This document shows, one piece after another, positions 25,622 through 33,891 of a stretch of 64,000 bases of DNA. Source of the stretch: CAWIJJ01 sp963836405 (lineage in GTDB: Bacteria > Acidobacteriota > Terriglobia > Bryobacterales > Bryobacteraceae); NCBI GenBank assembly GCA_963836405.1, contig CAWIJL010000001.1, positions 62,001 through 126,000 of the forward strand, read 5' to 3'. A program made the translations under genes and the position numbers. Positions within the stretch are counted from its first letter, which is position 1. Each line of letters opens with the position of its first letter. The notes under the pieces are model-generated. The model searched no databases. It was given only the letters and a program-made list of their open reading frames with translations, and had not been told where the DNA came from.

Positions 25622-26596
25622 ATGTTGAAATCCATTCTTGCCGTTCCCTTCGCGCTGATTACCGGGGCTGTTCTTTTGCCCGCACAGACCTCCGACTACT
25701 TCCCGCTGAAAACGGGCAGTTCGTGGACCTACAGGCAGACCGACTCCCGGTTCGGCACGCCCGCCGAGATACGCACTATTTCGGTCCAAGGTAAGGAGAC
25801 GTTCGGCGACCGGGAATACTTCCGCACCGATGTCTTCGGCCGGACCCTTCTGCTGCGCGCCAACACCGATGGCTCGCTTGTGTCTTACGACGCCGATGCC
25901 GGCGTTGAGCAGGCCTGGATTTCACTGGGCGGAGTGGCCGGAAACACTTTCGAGTCCCACATCGACAATTGCACCGACCAGGGCAAGATCGAGTCGCGGC
26001 GTGCGCAACGCAGCACGCCGGCAGGATCGTTCGATGACGTAGTGGAGGTAAGTTTCTCCGGCGGCTGCGCCGACGCGGGCACAACCCGCGAGTTCTGGGC
26101 GCCGGGCGTGGGCCTGGTGAGCCACGAGGAAACCAGCTTTGCCGGACCCCGCACCTGGGATCTGGTGGCCTACCGGCCGGCCGCGGATATTGCCGAGCCC
26201 GAGCTAGCTTTCACCATCGGCATCGATTCGCCGGTTTACCCGATCGGCGATACCATGAACGTCCGGCTGACCCTCACCAGCACCGCGGACACTCCCATCC
26301 AGCTCACGTTTCCGAGCGGCCAGTCCTATGATCTGAAGCTCTTCAACCAAGCCGGCGATGTGGTCTACACATGGTCGGCGAACCGGCTTTTCACCATGAT
26401 CTTCCGGCAGGAGATGTTCGGTCCCGGCACCCGCACGTATGCCTTCACCGTTCCGCTGGGAACGCTGGCCGCGGGCCGTTACACCGCCCGCGCGTGGCTC
26501 ACCACCGACCCGGTGCGGTACGCCGGCGAAACCGGCTTTGAGATCTCGGAAGTTCGCGCCAATCCCGCCGAAGCCCTGGGCGTCCGGCGGCGCTGA
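25622..26596 (+). CDS. Secreted protein with C-terminal BsuPI-like domain
   Basis: A 324-residue protein with a signal peptide (ILAVPFALITGAVLLPAQ). Residues about 25-195 form a beta-rich domain seen in secreted proteins that begin YFPLKTGSSWTYR. Residues about 200-310 resemble the BsuPI intracellular-proteinase-inhibitor domain, with SGQSYDLKLFNQAGDVVYTW and AAGRYTARAWL. It may inhibit proteases or act as a structural beta-sandwich. A GGAG ribosome site precedes the ATG. Confidence 0.8.
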   Translation: MLKSILAVPFALITGAVLLPAQTSDYFPLKTGSSWTYRQTDSRFGTPAEIRTISVQGKETFGDREYFRTDVFGRTLLLRANTDGSLVSYDADAGVEQAWISLGGVAGNTFESHIDNCTDQGKIESRRAQRSTPAGSFDDVVEVSFSGGCADAGTTREFWAPGVGLVSHEETSFAGPRTWDLVAYRPAADIAEPELAFTIGIDSPVYPIGDTMNVRLTLTSTADTPIQLTFPSGQSYDLKLFNQAGDVVYTWSANRLFTMIFRQEMFGPGTRTYAFTVPLGTLAAGRYTARAWLTTDPVRYAGETGFEISEVRANPAEALGVRRR

Positions 26597-26857
26597 GAAC
26601 CTGCGCCTAACCGTCGCCTAACCGCCCCGAATCGCCTCCCGGCGGCTCGGTCCGGGTGGGGCGATATGCGGGCGCCGGGCACGCCGCCAGCGCCCGGCCG
26701 CAAGCAGGACCGCCGCGGAGACGCCGAAGACCAGTCGCGACAGGACGCCGACCAGAGGCACCTCACGGCACCCAGCGCAAGACTCGGGGTATCCCGACGA
26801 TTGCGCCCCCTGAAAGTACCCTCGTGATCGCTCAGGCTGCGGCTGGGTTGTTCGGCT
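26597..26857. other. Spacer before the IS element; possible truncated minus-strand tail
   Basis: No full gene is seen. On the minus strand a frame that starts at the IS boundary continues for about 80 codons and ends with a hydrophobic segment (VGVLSRLVFGVSAAVLLAAG) and an Arg cluster. It could be the C-terminal anchor of a gene cut by the IS, but high GC makes chance open frames common, so this is only noted. Confidence 0.3.
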
Positions 26858-26877
26858 CTAGCGGGAGTTTACTGAGA
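26858..26877. repeat. Left terminal inverted repeat of the IS1634-type element
   Basis: Twenty bases starting CTAGCGGGAG; exact inverted match to 28819-28838. Inside of it the two ends diverge at once. Confidence 0.9.
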
Positions 26878-27048
26878 ACACCCCAGTAGCGCGCCCGTTG
26901 GTTTCCGAAGTTCTTTCCTGCCAAGCGCATAGTCCGCCCCAGCGCGATCAGGTTTTGTATTACCCTATATCAAACATTTCTATAGCAAAATGTTTGGAAT
27001 GTTCTTGACCCTTCACGCCCTTGGCTCTATACTGGTCTTACCCTATAT

Positions 27049-28755
27049 ATGGCTTCCCTCATTGCCAAAAAGAAGGGCCACAAACTCTACTACTACGTCG
27101 TCGAGAGTGCTCGCGTCGACGGCAAACCTCGCATCGTTCACCAAGCCTATCTGGGCACCGCCGAAAAGGTCGCCGACCTCGTCAAGGACCGCACCTCACC
27201 GGTGCCCCTGTCCGCCACCATGCGCGAGTTTGGGTTGCCCGGCTCCCTCTGGCTCGCCGCTCACCAGACGGGAGTCTTTTCTCTGCTCGAGTCGCTCTTC
27301 CCGCAGCCGCGCTCCGCCCCCTCGCCAGCTCACTATCTCTTGCTGGCAGCCATCCACCGCATCTGTCAGCCGGGGCCCAAGACCGAAGTGGCCGATTGGT
27401 ATGGCCGCTCCGTCCTGCACTCGCTGTGGAATTTTCCGCCCGAGCGCTTCACCTCGCAAGCTTTCTGGGATGTCTTCGAGAAGATTCTGCCGCAGGGGGC
27501 TTCCGGCGACGATCCGCTCGAAGCTGCCCAACTGCGCCTGCTGGCCTTGTGGAAGCAAAGGCAAGGCGTGAGCCGCCGCTTGTTGGCCTACGACACCACC
27601 AACTTCTACACCTATATTGCCAGCACCAACACCCGCAACGAACTGGCCCAGCGCGGACACAACAAGCAGGGCCGTCACAATTTGCGACAAGTGGGTCTCA
27701 GCTATGTTTTGGACGGCGACAGCGGATTGAGCTTATGCCATCACGTTTATCCTGGCGACGTAGCCGACGCCGAGGAGTTCTCCGTCGCGCTGTCACGAAT
27801 CACGCGCATGCTGGACCAAAACCAAATCGCGCGCGATACGGTGACACTGGTGTTCGACAAGGGAACCGCTGCCCTGGCCAACACCGTGCAACTGGAGGAA
27901 GCCCGCGTGGGATGGATTTCCGCGCTGCCCTGGAACCAAGCCCCGGCGGAGTTGCGGGAGCGAGCGGTGGAACAACTTCCGCCATGCAGCAGCCAACAAC
28001 CCGGCGTGCGTGCGGCCGGTGAAAAACTTCTGGTGCATGGCAAAGACTACTTCTGTGTGGTGAAGTACTCGGCTTCCTTTGCCGGCGAGCAACTGCATAG
28101 TTTGACCACCAGCGTGAGCAAAGTATTGCAGTATCTGCGCCGATTCTCCATCGAACTGAATAAGCCGAAAGCCCGCTGGGATGAGAAGAAGATTCGCGGC
28201 AAGATCCAGCGCTGGCTATCGGGCCAGTTCCTGACGGAGGTAATCCGCTACGAACTCCAACAGCGGGGCGGCCATTGGCATCTGCAGTTCGACTTCAACA
28301 TCGTTGCCTGGCAGCACCTGCTAACGCATCGCCTCGGCCGCACGGTTCTGCTTACCAATCGCATGGACTGGACGGCGGAACAGGTAGCAGCCGGATACTC
28401 CGGCCAGCAATCCATCGAGAGAGTCTTCCGCGGACTCAAGGATGGAGAGTGGCTGGGTTGGGGACCCATGCACCACTGGACGGATCGCAAGATCCGCATC
28501 CATGCTTTCTATTGCATGCTCGGAATCTCGCTGCTGCAATATGTGCACAAGCAAGCGCAAGCCGCGTGGGACGGGATTTCAATGGAGCAACTGCTCGAAG
28601 AATTGCAGCAGATCCAGCAGTTCGTCTTGCTCTACCCTCCGCAGGGCGAGAAAGGACCGAGCCGCATTTCCACCGTGCTCTCCAAGCAGACCCTGGCGCA
28701 ACAATCTCTCGCGCAAACCTTGGGCCTCGATCAACTTCGTAGTACCCAAACATAG
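27049..28755 (+). CDS. IS1634-family transposase
   Basis: A 568-residue DDE transposase. It starts MASLIAKKKGHKLYYYVVES, typical of the family. The catalytic triad is likely the Asp in LLAYDTTNFYTYI, the Asp in TLVFDKGTAA and the Glu in QSIERVFRGLKDGEW. No frameshift or stop disrupts it, so the element may be active. The start at 27049 was chosen because this Met begins the conserved N-terminus; an A/T-rich region with possible promoter sequences lies just upstream. Confidence 0.93.
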   Translation: MASLIAKKKGHKLYYYVVESARVDGKPRIVHQAYLGTAEKVADLVKDRTSPVPLSATMREFGLPGSLWLAAHQTGVFSLLESLFPQPRSAPSPAHYLLLAAIHRICQPGPKTEVADWYGRSVLHSLWNFPPERFTSQAFWDVFEKILPQGASGDDPLEAAQLRLLALWKQRQGVSRRLLAYDTTNFYTYIASTNTRNELAQRGHNKQGRHNLRQVGLSYVLDGDSGLSLCHHVYPGDVADAEEFSVALSRITRMLDQNQIARDTVTLVFDKGTAALANTVQLEEARVGWISALPWNQAPAELRERAVEQLPPCSSQQPGVRAAGEKLLVHGKDYFCVVKYSASFAGEQLHSLTTSVSKVLQYLRRFSIELNKPKARWDEKKIRGKIQRWLSGQFLTEVIRYELQQRGGHWHLQFDFNIVAWQHLLTHRLGRTVLLTNRMDWTAEQVAAGYSGQQSIERVFRGLKDGEWLGWGPMHHWTDRKIRIHAFYCMLGISLLQYVHKQAQAAWDGISMEQLLEELQQIQQFVLLYPPQGEKGPSRISTVLSKQTLAQQSLAQTLGLDQLRSTQT

Positions 28756-28818
28756 GTAATACGGACCGACACCTGCAAGTTCTTGCAAGAACAACCGTTA
28801 CGACCCTGTTCCCTTTGC

Positions 28819-28838
28819 TCTCAGTAAACTCCCGCTAG
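28819..28838. repeat. Right terminal inverted repeat of the IS1634-type element
   Basis: Exact reverse complement of 26858-26877. It also supplies the last six codons (LAGVY and stop) of the minus-strand IS110-type reading frame. Confidence 0.9.
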
Positions 28839-30046
28839 TATGACCCGATGGCCCAACTTTTCGAGGCGTTTAACAAGGGATTTCTGGAGTTGTTCTTTGT
28901 TCAGTTTGTCGAAGTGGTCCAGTCCCAGATCGCGGTAGGGCTCGCCAGCCGTGGTGAAGGAATAGACCGTAACCAACAAACTGTGAGCCACCGCGATGAG
29001 CGCGCGATTTTTCCCGCGGCCACGCACCAGGCGTTGATACAATGCGCGGAAGTACGACTTCTTCGTCCGGGATGCCGCCCACGCGGCTTCGCACAGCGTC
29101 CGGCGCAGCCATGGATTCCCTGGACGTGTCCGGCCACTGGTCTGTTTCCCCGCGCTTTCTCGATTGCCGGGACAAATCGCCGCCCACGAGGCCAAGTGCG
29201 CCGCGCTGGAGAATTGCTTCAGATCGGGTCCGATCTCGGCCAATAAGCTGTAGGCATTGATCCGCCGTAGTCCGGGGACCTGCATCCAGGTTTGGACCGT
29301 CGCCTCAAAAGGGCGGCTCTTGTTGACGATCTGTTCCTCCAGCACAGCGATCTTAGCGTCGAGAAAATCCAGCATATCCAGCCATTGCCGCAGCATGAAC
29401 CGGTGATGATCGGTGATCTTGCCTCCAGCGCCAGTTTCAACTGCGGGATCTTGTTGCGTAAGGTCCCCTTCGCCAGTTGCGCCAGAGTGGCCGGGTCGGT
29501 TTCGCCCTTCACGATGCTGTTGAGCATGGCTCGGCCGGAGGCCCCCACCACATCGGAGGCCACCACTCCCAGCTTCAGGTTCGGATCTTCCAGGGTTTTC
29601 TCGATCCGATTGATCACGCTCGAACGTTCTTGCGCCAGGCTTGCCCGCATCCGCGTCAGATCGCGCAGTTCGCGAATCTCCTGCGGCGGCACGAAACTGC
29701 CGCGTAGAAGTCCGTGCTGCAGCAAATCCGCGATGCGCTCCCCGTCTTTGAAATCCGTCTTTTTGCCGGGAATCGATTTCAGATGCTGCGGATTCACCAG
29801 CAACAACTCGAATTCCGTCTCGAGCAGATTCCAGACCGGCTTCCAGTAAACTCCAGTGGCCTCCATCGCCACCGTCGTCACGTTGTGTTCCTTGAGCCAT
29901 GCGGCCATTTCCCGCAACTGCCCGGTTGTCGAATCGAAACGCCGCTTCAGCTTCTCGATCCTACTGTTGTCTTTAATGCTGATGCAACAGCATACATTTG
30001 GTTTGTGAACGTCGATGCCACAGCATCGCGGATGAACCACGTCCAT
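28821..30046 (-). pseudogene. IS110-family transposase, broken by a single-base frameshift
   Basis: The ATG at 30046 has a strong GGAGG site. The first part shows the RuvC-like DEDD domain: CCGIDVHKPN, VAMEATGVYWKPVWN and KTDFKDGERIADLL. Near 29420 the frame is lost; restoring one base after LALEA continues with KITDHHRFMLRQWLDMLD, and the second frame carries the Tnp20 domain with VPGLRRINAYSLLAEIG and the catalytic serine region CPGNRESAGK, ending at 28821. The natural C-terminus seems replaced by the end of the IS1634-type element. IS110 transposases use one frame, so this copy is probably inactive unless the shift is an assembly error. Confidence 0.88.
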
Positions 30047-30296
30047 AACACCTCCTGGCGGTGCGTGCCGCGGGAAGGCGCCTGTGGATGTGAGTCTCCC
30101 CTTCGCGCTCCGTGTTGCCACGGGACACAGTCCGTTGTTCCATGCGGCGCCCAGACCAAACTTACTAACAGGCTTGATTGCCCTATTGCGGTGTGCGGCC
30201 TCGATCCTGGGCACGCCCAGAAACAGTGTACCCCCGATCTCACCCACTTTCATCTGTCGTGGTGAGCCAAAGGATCATCCTAAACTTACTAACGTA
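30047..30296 (-). mobile_element. Non-coding end of the IS110-family element, candidate bridge-RNA region
   Basis: About 250 bp upstream of the IS110 transposase start contain no gene. In this family the non-coding segment next to the recombinase encodes a bridge RNA that pairs with donor and target DNA. A 12-bp direct repeat AAACTTACTAAC occurs at 30158-30169 and at 30282-30293; one copy near the presumed outer end and one inside is what a donor-binding loop would give. The exact element boundary is not determined. Confidence 0.45.
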
Positions 30297-30329
30297 AGGG
30301 CCAGTCGGTTTAGCGACTTACAGAGCGGG

Positions 30330-31337
30330 TCACGGGGCGGAAACGATTCGCAGCGATTCGTTAAACCGTTCCTGACGGGTATTGCGCAACAGTTGTTCCC
30401 GGTGGGCGTGGGCATAGAGGATCCTGGTGCGGCGGTCGGCGAGGTCTACCCCGCGCGCCCACAGGCGGCGCTGAAACTCGCGGAAGCGGGGTGCGTTCTC
30501 CGTCTGACCGAGGGGCGGGCCAAAGGAACCCAGGAACAGGAAGGCCAGGGTGTAGAACAGATGCGCGACCTGCTGCATGAGAAAGAAGCGGGCCGACTGG
30601 TATTCATCGGGCGGTCGCCCGAAGTACTCCTGAAGATACGTTCGTTCCTCGGCTTCGTTAGTGACGACATGATTGGCGGCGACGGCCAGGTCGGCATACC
30701 GATCGTTCAGGAACGCTGCTTCCCAGTCCACGAACCAGACGCGCTGTCCATCGAAAACCATGTTATCGGGCTTGAGTAAGTCGTTATGACTCGGCACCAT
30801 GTCGGAGGGGTGACACCGGTAGGCCGCAGCCAGGCGCGCGTACAGGGCGAAGATCTCCTCGCTTTCAGCTTGCGGGAGAAGGTCGGCCGCGTGAAATTTC
30901 TGGAGGAATCCGTCCAGGGCAGGTCCTTTGTTCAGCAGGAACATACAAGAGGTATTGATGGCGTCGGGCACCGGCGGAAACGGGTCCAGGGCGTGCAGTT
31001 TGCGAAGAATAGCGGGAGCCCGAACCAGCGCATCGGCTACCGGAAAAGGCACGGCCTCCACAAAATCGGTGATGAGAAGGCGATCTTCGACGCTGGTGTA
31101 CCAGACACGGGGCGCCAGACCGGCGCCGGCCGCTGCCTTCATGCAGGCGAAGTGGCGGGTGGGATCATCCTGGCGGAGGATCGTCTTCAACAGGTATGGA
31201 GATCCACCCACGACGATGCGAAAGACGCGGGAAGTGGAGTTACCCCCGCTCATCATGCGGATATCTTCGAACTCTGTGACACCGAAGGTCTCGCGAAGTC
31301 CGCGAGTCACGGCGGCGGTCTTCTCTTGCGGAATCAT
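30330..31337 (-). CDS. Aminoglycoside phosphotransferase/choline-kinase-family kinase
   Basis: A 335-residue small-molecule kinase fold. It has a nucleotide loop (MMSGGNSTSRVFRI), the ATP-site lysine in PYLLKTIL, the catalytic loop PSHNDLLKPDNMVFD, and the metal-binding WFVDWEAAFLNDRYADLA. The substrate is unknown; family members phosphorylate aminoglycosides, choline, homoserine or sugars. A GGAGG ribosome site precedes the ATG. It lies immediately beside the IS110 remnant, whose presumed end is about 35 bp from its stop codon. Confidence 0.88.
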   Translation of the reverse strand: MIPQEKTAAVTRGLRETFGVTEFEDIRMMSGGNSTSRVFRIVVGGSPYLLKTILRQDDPTRHFACMKAAAGAGLAPRVWYTSVEDRLLITDFVEAVPFPVADALVRAPAILRKLHALDPFPPVPDAINTSCMFLLNKGPALDGFLQKFHAADLLPQAESEEIFALYARLAAAYRCHPSDMVPSHNDLLKPDNMVFDGQRVWFVDWEAAFLNDRYADLAVAANHVVTNEAEERTYLQEYFGRPPDEYQSARFFLMQQVAHLFYTLAFLFLGSFGPPLGQTENAPRFREFQRRLWARGVDLADRRTRILYAHAHREQLLRNTRQERFNESLRIVSAP

Positions 31338-31769
31338 GCAGGCCTCCCGTAGTTATGAAAGTTGAGTGAGCGACACCCGGTCAAAGGGGTGTTTCGTAAG
31401 TTGATGCTACTCGAATGCGGATTGCATATCTAGTCTTGTTTTCAACGTTTTAATTTGCTATTCTGAAATTGGCAAATTCCCCGACTCACTTTTCAGCCGA
31501 ATCAAATTTCGACGTCAAGCCGAGTCATGCCGGGCATCAGGCGCGTGGCAAAAGTCGGAAGACTTCGCTTACTTCGTGCGCGGCTCATCAACGGCAGGCA
31601 AGGGAGCGGAGCTCAGGCGCGAAAACGCCGCAACGGAGACGGCCGATGCGATTTCTCGCGCAGATCGAACCGCGGCCTGTTTGCCAGTTTCCGGGCGGCA
31701 CGTGACGGCAGTTTCGTAATCGCGAGTCCCCGGGGCGAAAAACGCGTCCGAAACTGTTATATCTGTTAC
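31338..31769. other. 430-bp intergenic region, divergent control region
   Basis: This gap separates the divergent phosphotransferase and toroid-protein genes. The part from about 31420 to 31510 is clearly AT-richer than the surroundings and probably holds promoters; a short inverted repeat AATTTGC/GCAAATT lies at 31452-31478. An open plus-strand frame from 31527 leads into the next gene but its extra residues look non-native (Arg-rich, no signal). No RNA gene is recognised. Confidence 0.5.
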
Positions 31770-33866
31770 GTGGCCCGAGACCCAATTCTGTTCACGCGGC
31801 GCGCTCTGTTGGCGGGGGCGGGATCGACTCTTCTGGTTTCGCAGGCGCCCGCTGCGACGGAGCTTGCCGAAGCGATACTCTCGTTTCTAGCCGTGCGCCG
31901 CAACGCGGACGGCGGGTACGCCTGGAATCCGAGCGAGCTATCGCACATCACGCCCACTTTCGCGGCCGTGGGATGCCACCGCCTCCTGCAAACGCCGGTG
32001 CCGGATCCGGGCGCAGTGGCTGCGTTTGTGCGCACGCGCTATCCGGTGCCGGATGGCAGGCGCACCGACCGGCCGCTCTGGCGCTTCGATTTCGAACAGG
32101 CGCAAGCGCTGCTCTGGCTGGACGAGCCGCTCGATTCGATGCGCCCGCTGGCAGAGAAATGGGATCGGCCAGCGGCGTTCACCAAGAACTACGAACTGGA
32201 CGGAAATCCGGTGTTCCAGCACCAGGCCATGGCGGTTTGCGTGCGGCGCATGGCGGGCATCGATGCGAGCGGCAGCGCGGGTGACGAATGGCGGGCGTAC
32301 TTTGCGCGGCGGCGCCGGCCGAACGGCACCTACAACCACACGCCGGCCAGCGACGGCACGGGCGGGCACATTGTAAATACGGTGTGGGGCCTGTGGGCCG
32401 TCGAGGCGCTCGGCGAGCAGGCCGCGGTTCCGGCGGAACTGGCGGCGTGGGTGCAGGACTGCCAGTCGGGATCGGGAGGATTCACGTACGCGCCGGGCGC
32501 CGCGCAGGGCGGCGTGGACGACGTGCTCTACACGTGGGCGGCGCTGTGGCTGCTGGACCGCGCCGGGCAGGCGCCGCGGCGCCAGGAGGCCTGCGCGCGC
32601 TGGCTGGCGGCACTGGCCGCGCCGGGCGGCGGATATCGGGACCGGGCCGGCGGGATCGCCAACCCGACCGCGACTTATTATGCGCTGGACGGGTTCCGGC
32701 TGCTCCAGACCGCGCCCGCGGCTTCAGCGAATCGCGCGCTGGACGCGCCGCAGCGAACGTTCCCGTCGGGCGCGCGGGTGTTCACGATCCAGATTGAAGC
32801 GCCGGGCGCGGGCAGTCCGTCGGAAGCCGTGTACCTGGCGGAAAAGCTGGGGATCCACATCTGGACGGCGAAGAACAGCGCGCCCGACTGGATCGCGGCC
32901 GCGCAGGGCATTGCCGACGCGCGCAAGGCGGTGGTGCAGTTCGCCGCGGGCAACGAGGAGTACGGCACATTCGTCACGGTTCCGGGACTCGGAACCTACA
33001 GTCATCTGGTGGACCTGGTCGCGCCGCGCGATCACGACTTCGGGCAACAGGCGGAGAAGAAGAACTTCGGGTATCCGTGGGCGGATTTTCGCGATACGCG
33101 GATTCGCCGGCTGCGGGCAGCGGGCGGGCGGCTGGTGTGGCAGTTCAACGAAAACGAAGAGATCACGCGGGTGATGCTGGATGAAGCGGTCGCGGGGCAG
33201 ACGTATTCGGCCATCAGCAGCTTCCATTTCGGCCGCGAGAATTTTCTCGAATCGCAGCCGTTCCTGCAACGGTGGATCGGGCGGCTGCCGATGGTGGCGC
33301 TACAGGACGCGCACGGCGGCGAAGGGTGGTGGTGGGGCGACTGGCTGACGGGATTCCGCACGCTGTTCATCGCGCGCGAGCCGACGTGGGACGCGTGGCT
33401 GGGCGCGCTCGAACGGAACCACGTGGCGAGCGTGCGGCGGGACGCGGTCACGAACGGGCAACTGCAAATGGCCGGCGCGCTGCCTTATGTGCGCGATTTT
33501 CTGATGGCGCGTCAGGACCAGTGGTGCTGGTGGGGCAGTGAAGGTGCGAGCCGGGAGCGGCCCGCGGCGGTACTGACGGTGGTGCGCGCGGGGATGCCGT
33601 TTGAAGCCGGCGCGCCGCCGGAAGGCGCGGCCGTGCGGCTGCGGCTCTGGTCGGATAACACCGGGCAGGGGGTGCCGCGCGCGGCGCGGGCGGAGTTGCT
33701 GGGGATGGAGATCGACGGCCGCGCGGTGACGCCGCGGGAGGTGACGTCGGCGAACGACCGCTACCTGATTTGCGAGGTGCCCAGGGAGGGTGCGCGGCAG
33801 GCTTCGGCACGGGTGCTGGCACTCGATTCGGGAAAAGAAACGGTGTTGACCGCGGCCATCGAGTAA
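31770..33866 (+). CDS. Tat-exported alpha/alpha-toroid (prenyltransferase/squalene-oxidase repeat) protein with unknown C-terminal domain
   Basis: A 698-residue protein. The GTG at 31770 gives a twin-arginine signal (FTRRALLAGAGSTLLVSQA). Residues about 28-310 form an alpha/alpha toroid with repeated GGY/GGF turns (ADGGYAWNPSELSHITPTFA, SGSGGFTYAPGA, APGGGYRDRAGGIANPTATY), as in prenyltransferase/squalene-oxidase repeats. The second half has no sure match; DAHGGEGWWWGDWLTGFRTL and SVRRDAVTN recall PHP-type metal-dependent hydrolases, but this is uncertain. It precedes a secreted sulfatase by 25 bp and likely shares its transcript, so a role in glycan breakdown is possible. Confidence 0.7.
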   Translation: MARDPILFTRRALLAGAGSTLLVSQAPAATELAEAILSFLAVRRNADGGYAWNPSELSHITPTFAAVGCHRLLQTPVPDPGAVAAFVRTRYPVPDGRRTDRPLWRFDFEQAQALLWLDEPLDSMRPLAEKWDRPAAFTKNYELDGNPVFQHQAMAVCVRRMAGIDASGSAGDEWRAYFARRRRPNGTYNHTPASDGTGGHIVNTVWGLWAVEALGEQAAVPAELAAWVQDCQSGSGGFTYAPGAAQGGVDDVLYTWAALWLLDRAGQAPRRQEACARWLAALAAPGGGYRDRAGGIANPTATYYALDGFRLLQTAPAASANRALDAPQRTFPSGARVFTIQIEAPGAGSPSEAVYLAEKLGIHIWTAKNSAPDWIAAAQGIADARKAVVQFAAGNEEYGTFVTVPGLGTYSHLVDLVAPRDHDFGQQAEKKNFGYPWADFRDTRIRRLRAAGGRLVWQFNENEEITRVMLDEAVAGQTYSAISSFHFGRENFLESQPFLQRWIGRLPMVALQDAHGGEGWWWGDWLTGFRTLFIAREPTWDAWLGALERNHVASVRRDAVTNGQLQMAGALPYVRDFLMARQDQWCWWGSEGASRERPAAVLTVVRAGMPFEAGAPPEGAAVRLRLWSDNTGQGVPRAARAELLGMEIDGRAVTPREVTSANDRYLICEVPREGARQASARVLALDSGKETVLTAAIE

Positions 33867-33891
33867 GCCGTGCAGGGAGAGGAGTACGAAC

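Larger units (their letters stand above)
26858..28838 (+). mobile_element. IS1634/IS4-type insertion sequence, 1981 bp, perfect 20-bp terminal inverted repeats
   Basis: The end sequence at 26858-26877 (CTAGCGGGAGTTTACTGAGA) is repeated exactly in inverted orientation at 28819-28838. The interior holds one intact transposase gene (27049-28755). Length and gene content fit the IS1634 group of the IS4-like superfamily. The flanks give no obvious target duplication (GGCT on the left, TATG on the right). The right end overlaps the last codons of the neighbouring IS110-family transposase, so the element seems inserted at the 3' end of that gene or replaced its tail. Confidence 0.88.

Noticed and set aside
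26600..26857. Minus-strand frame ending with a hydrophobic helix and Arg cluster, like a sorting tail
   Set aside because: Could be a gene end cut by the IS, but only about 80 codons and no PEP or LPxTG motif; not strong enough for a gene call.
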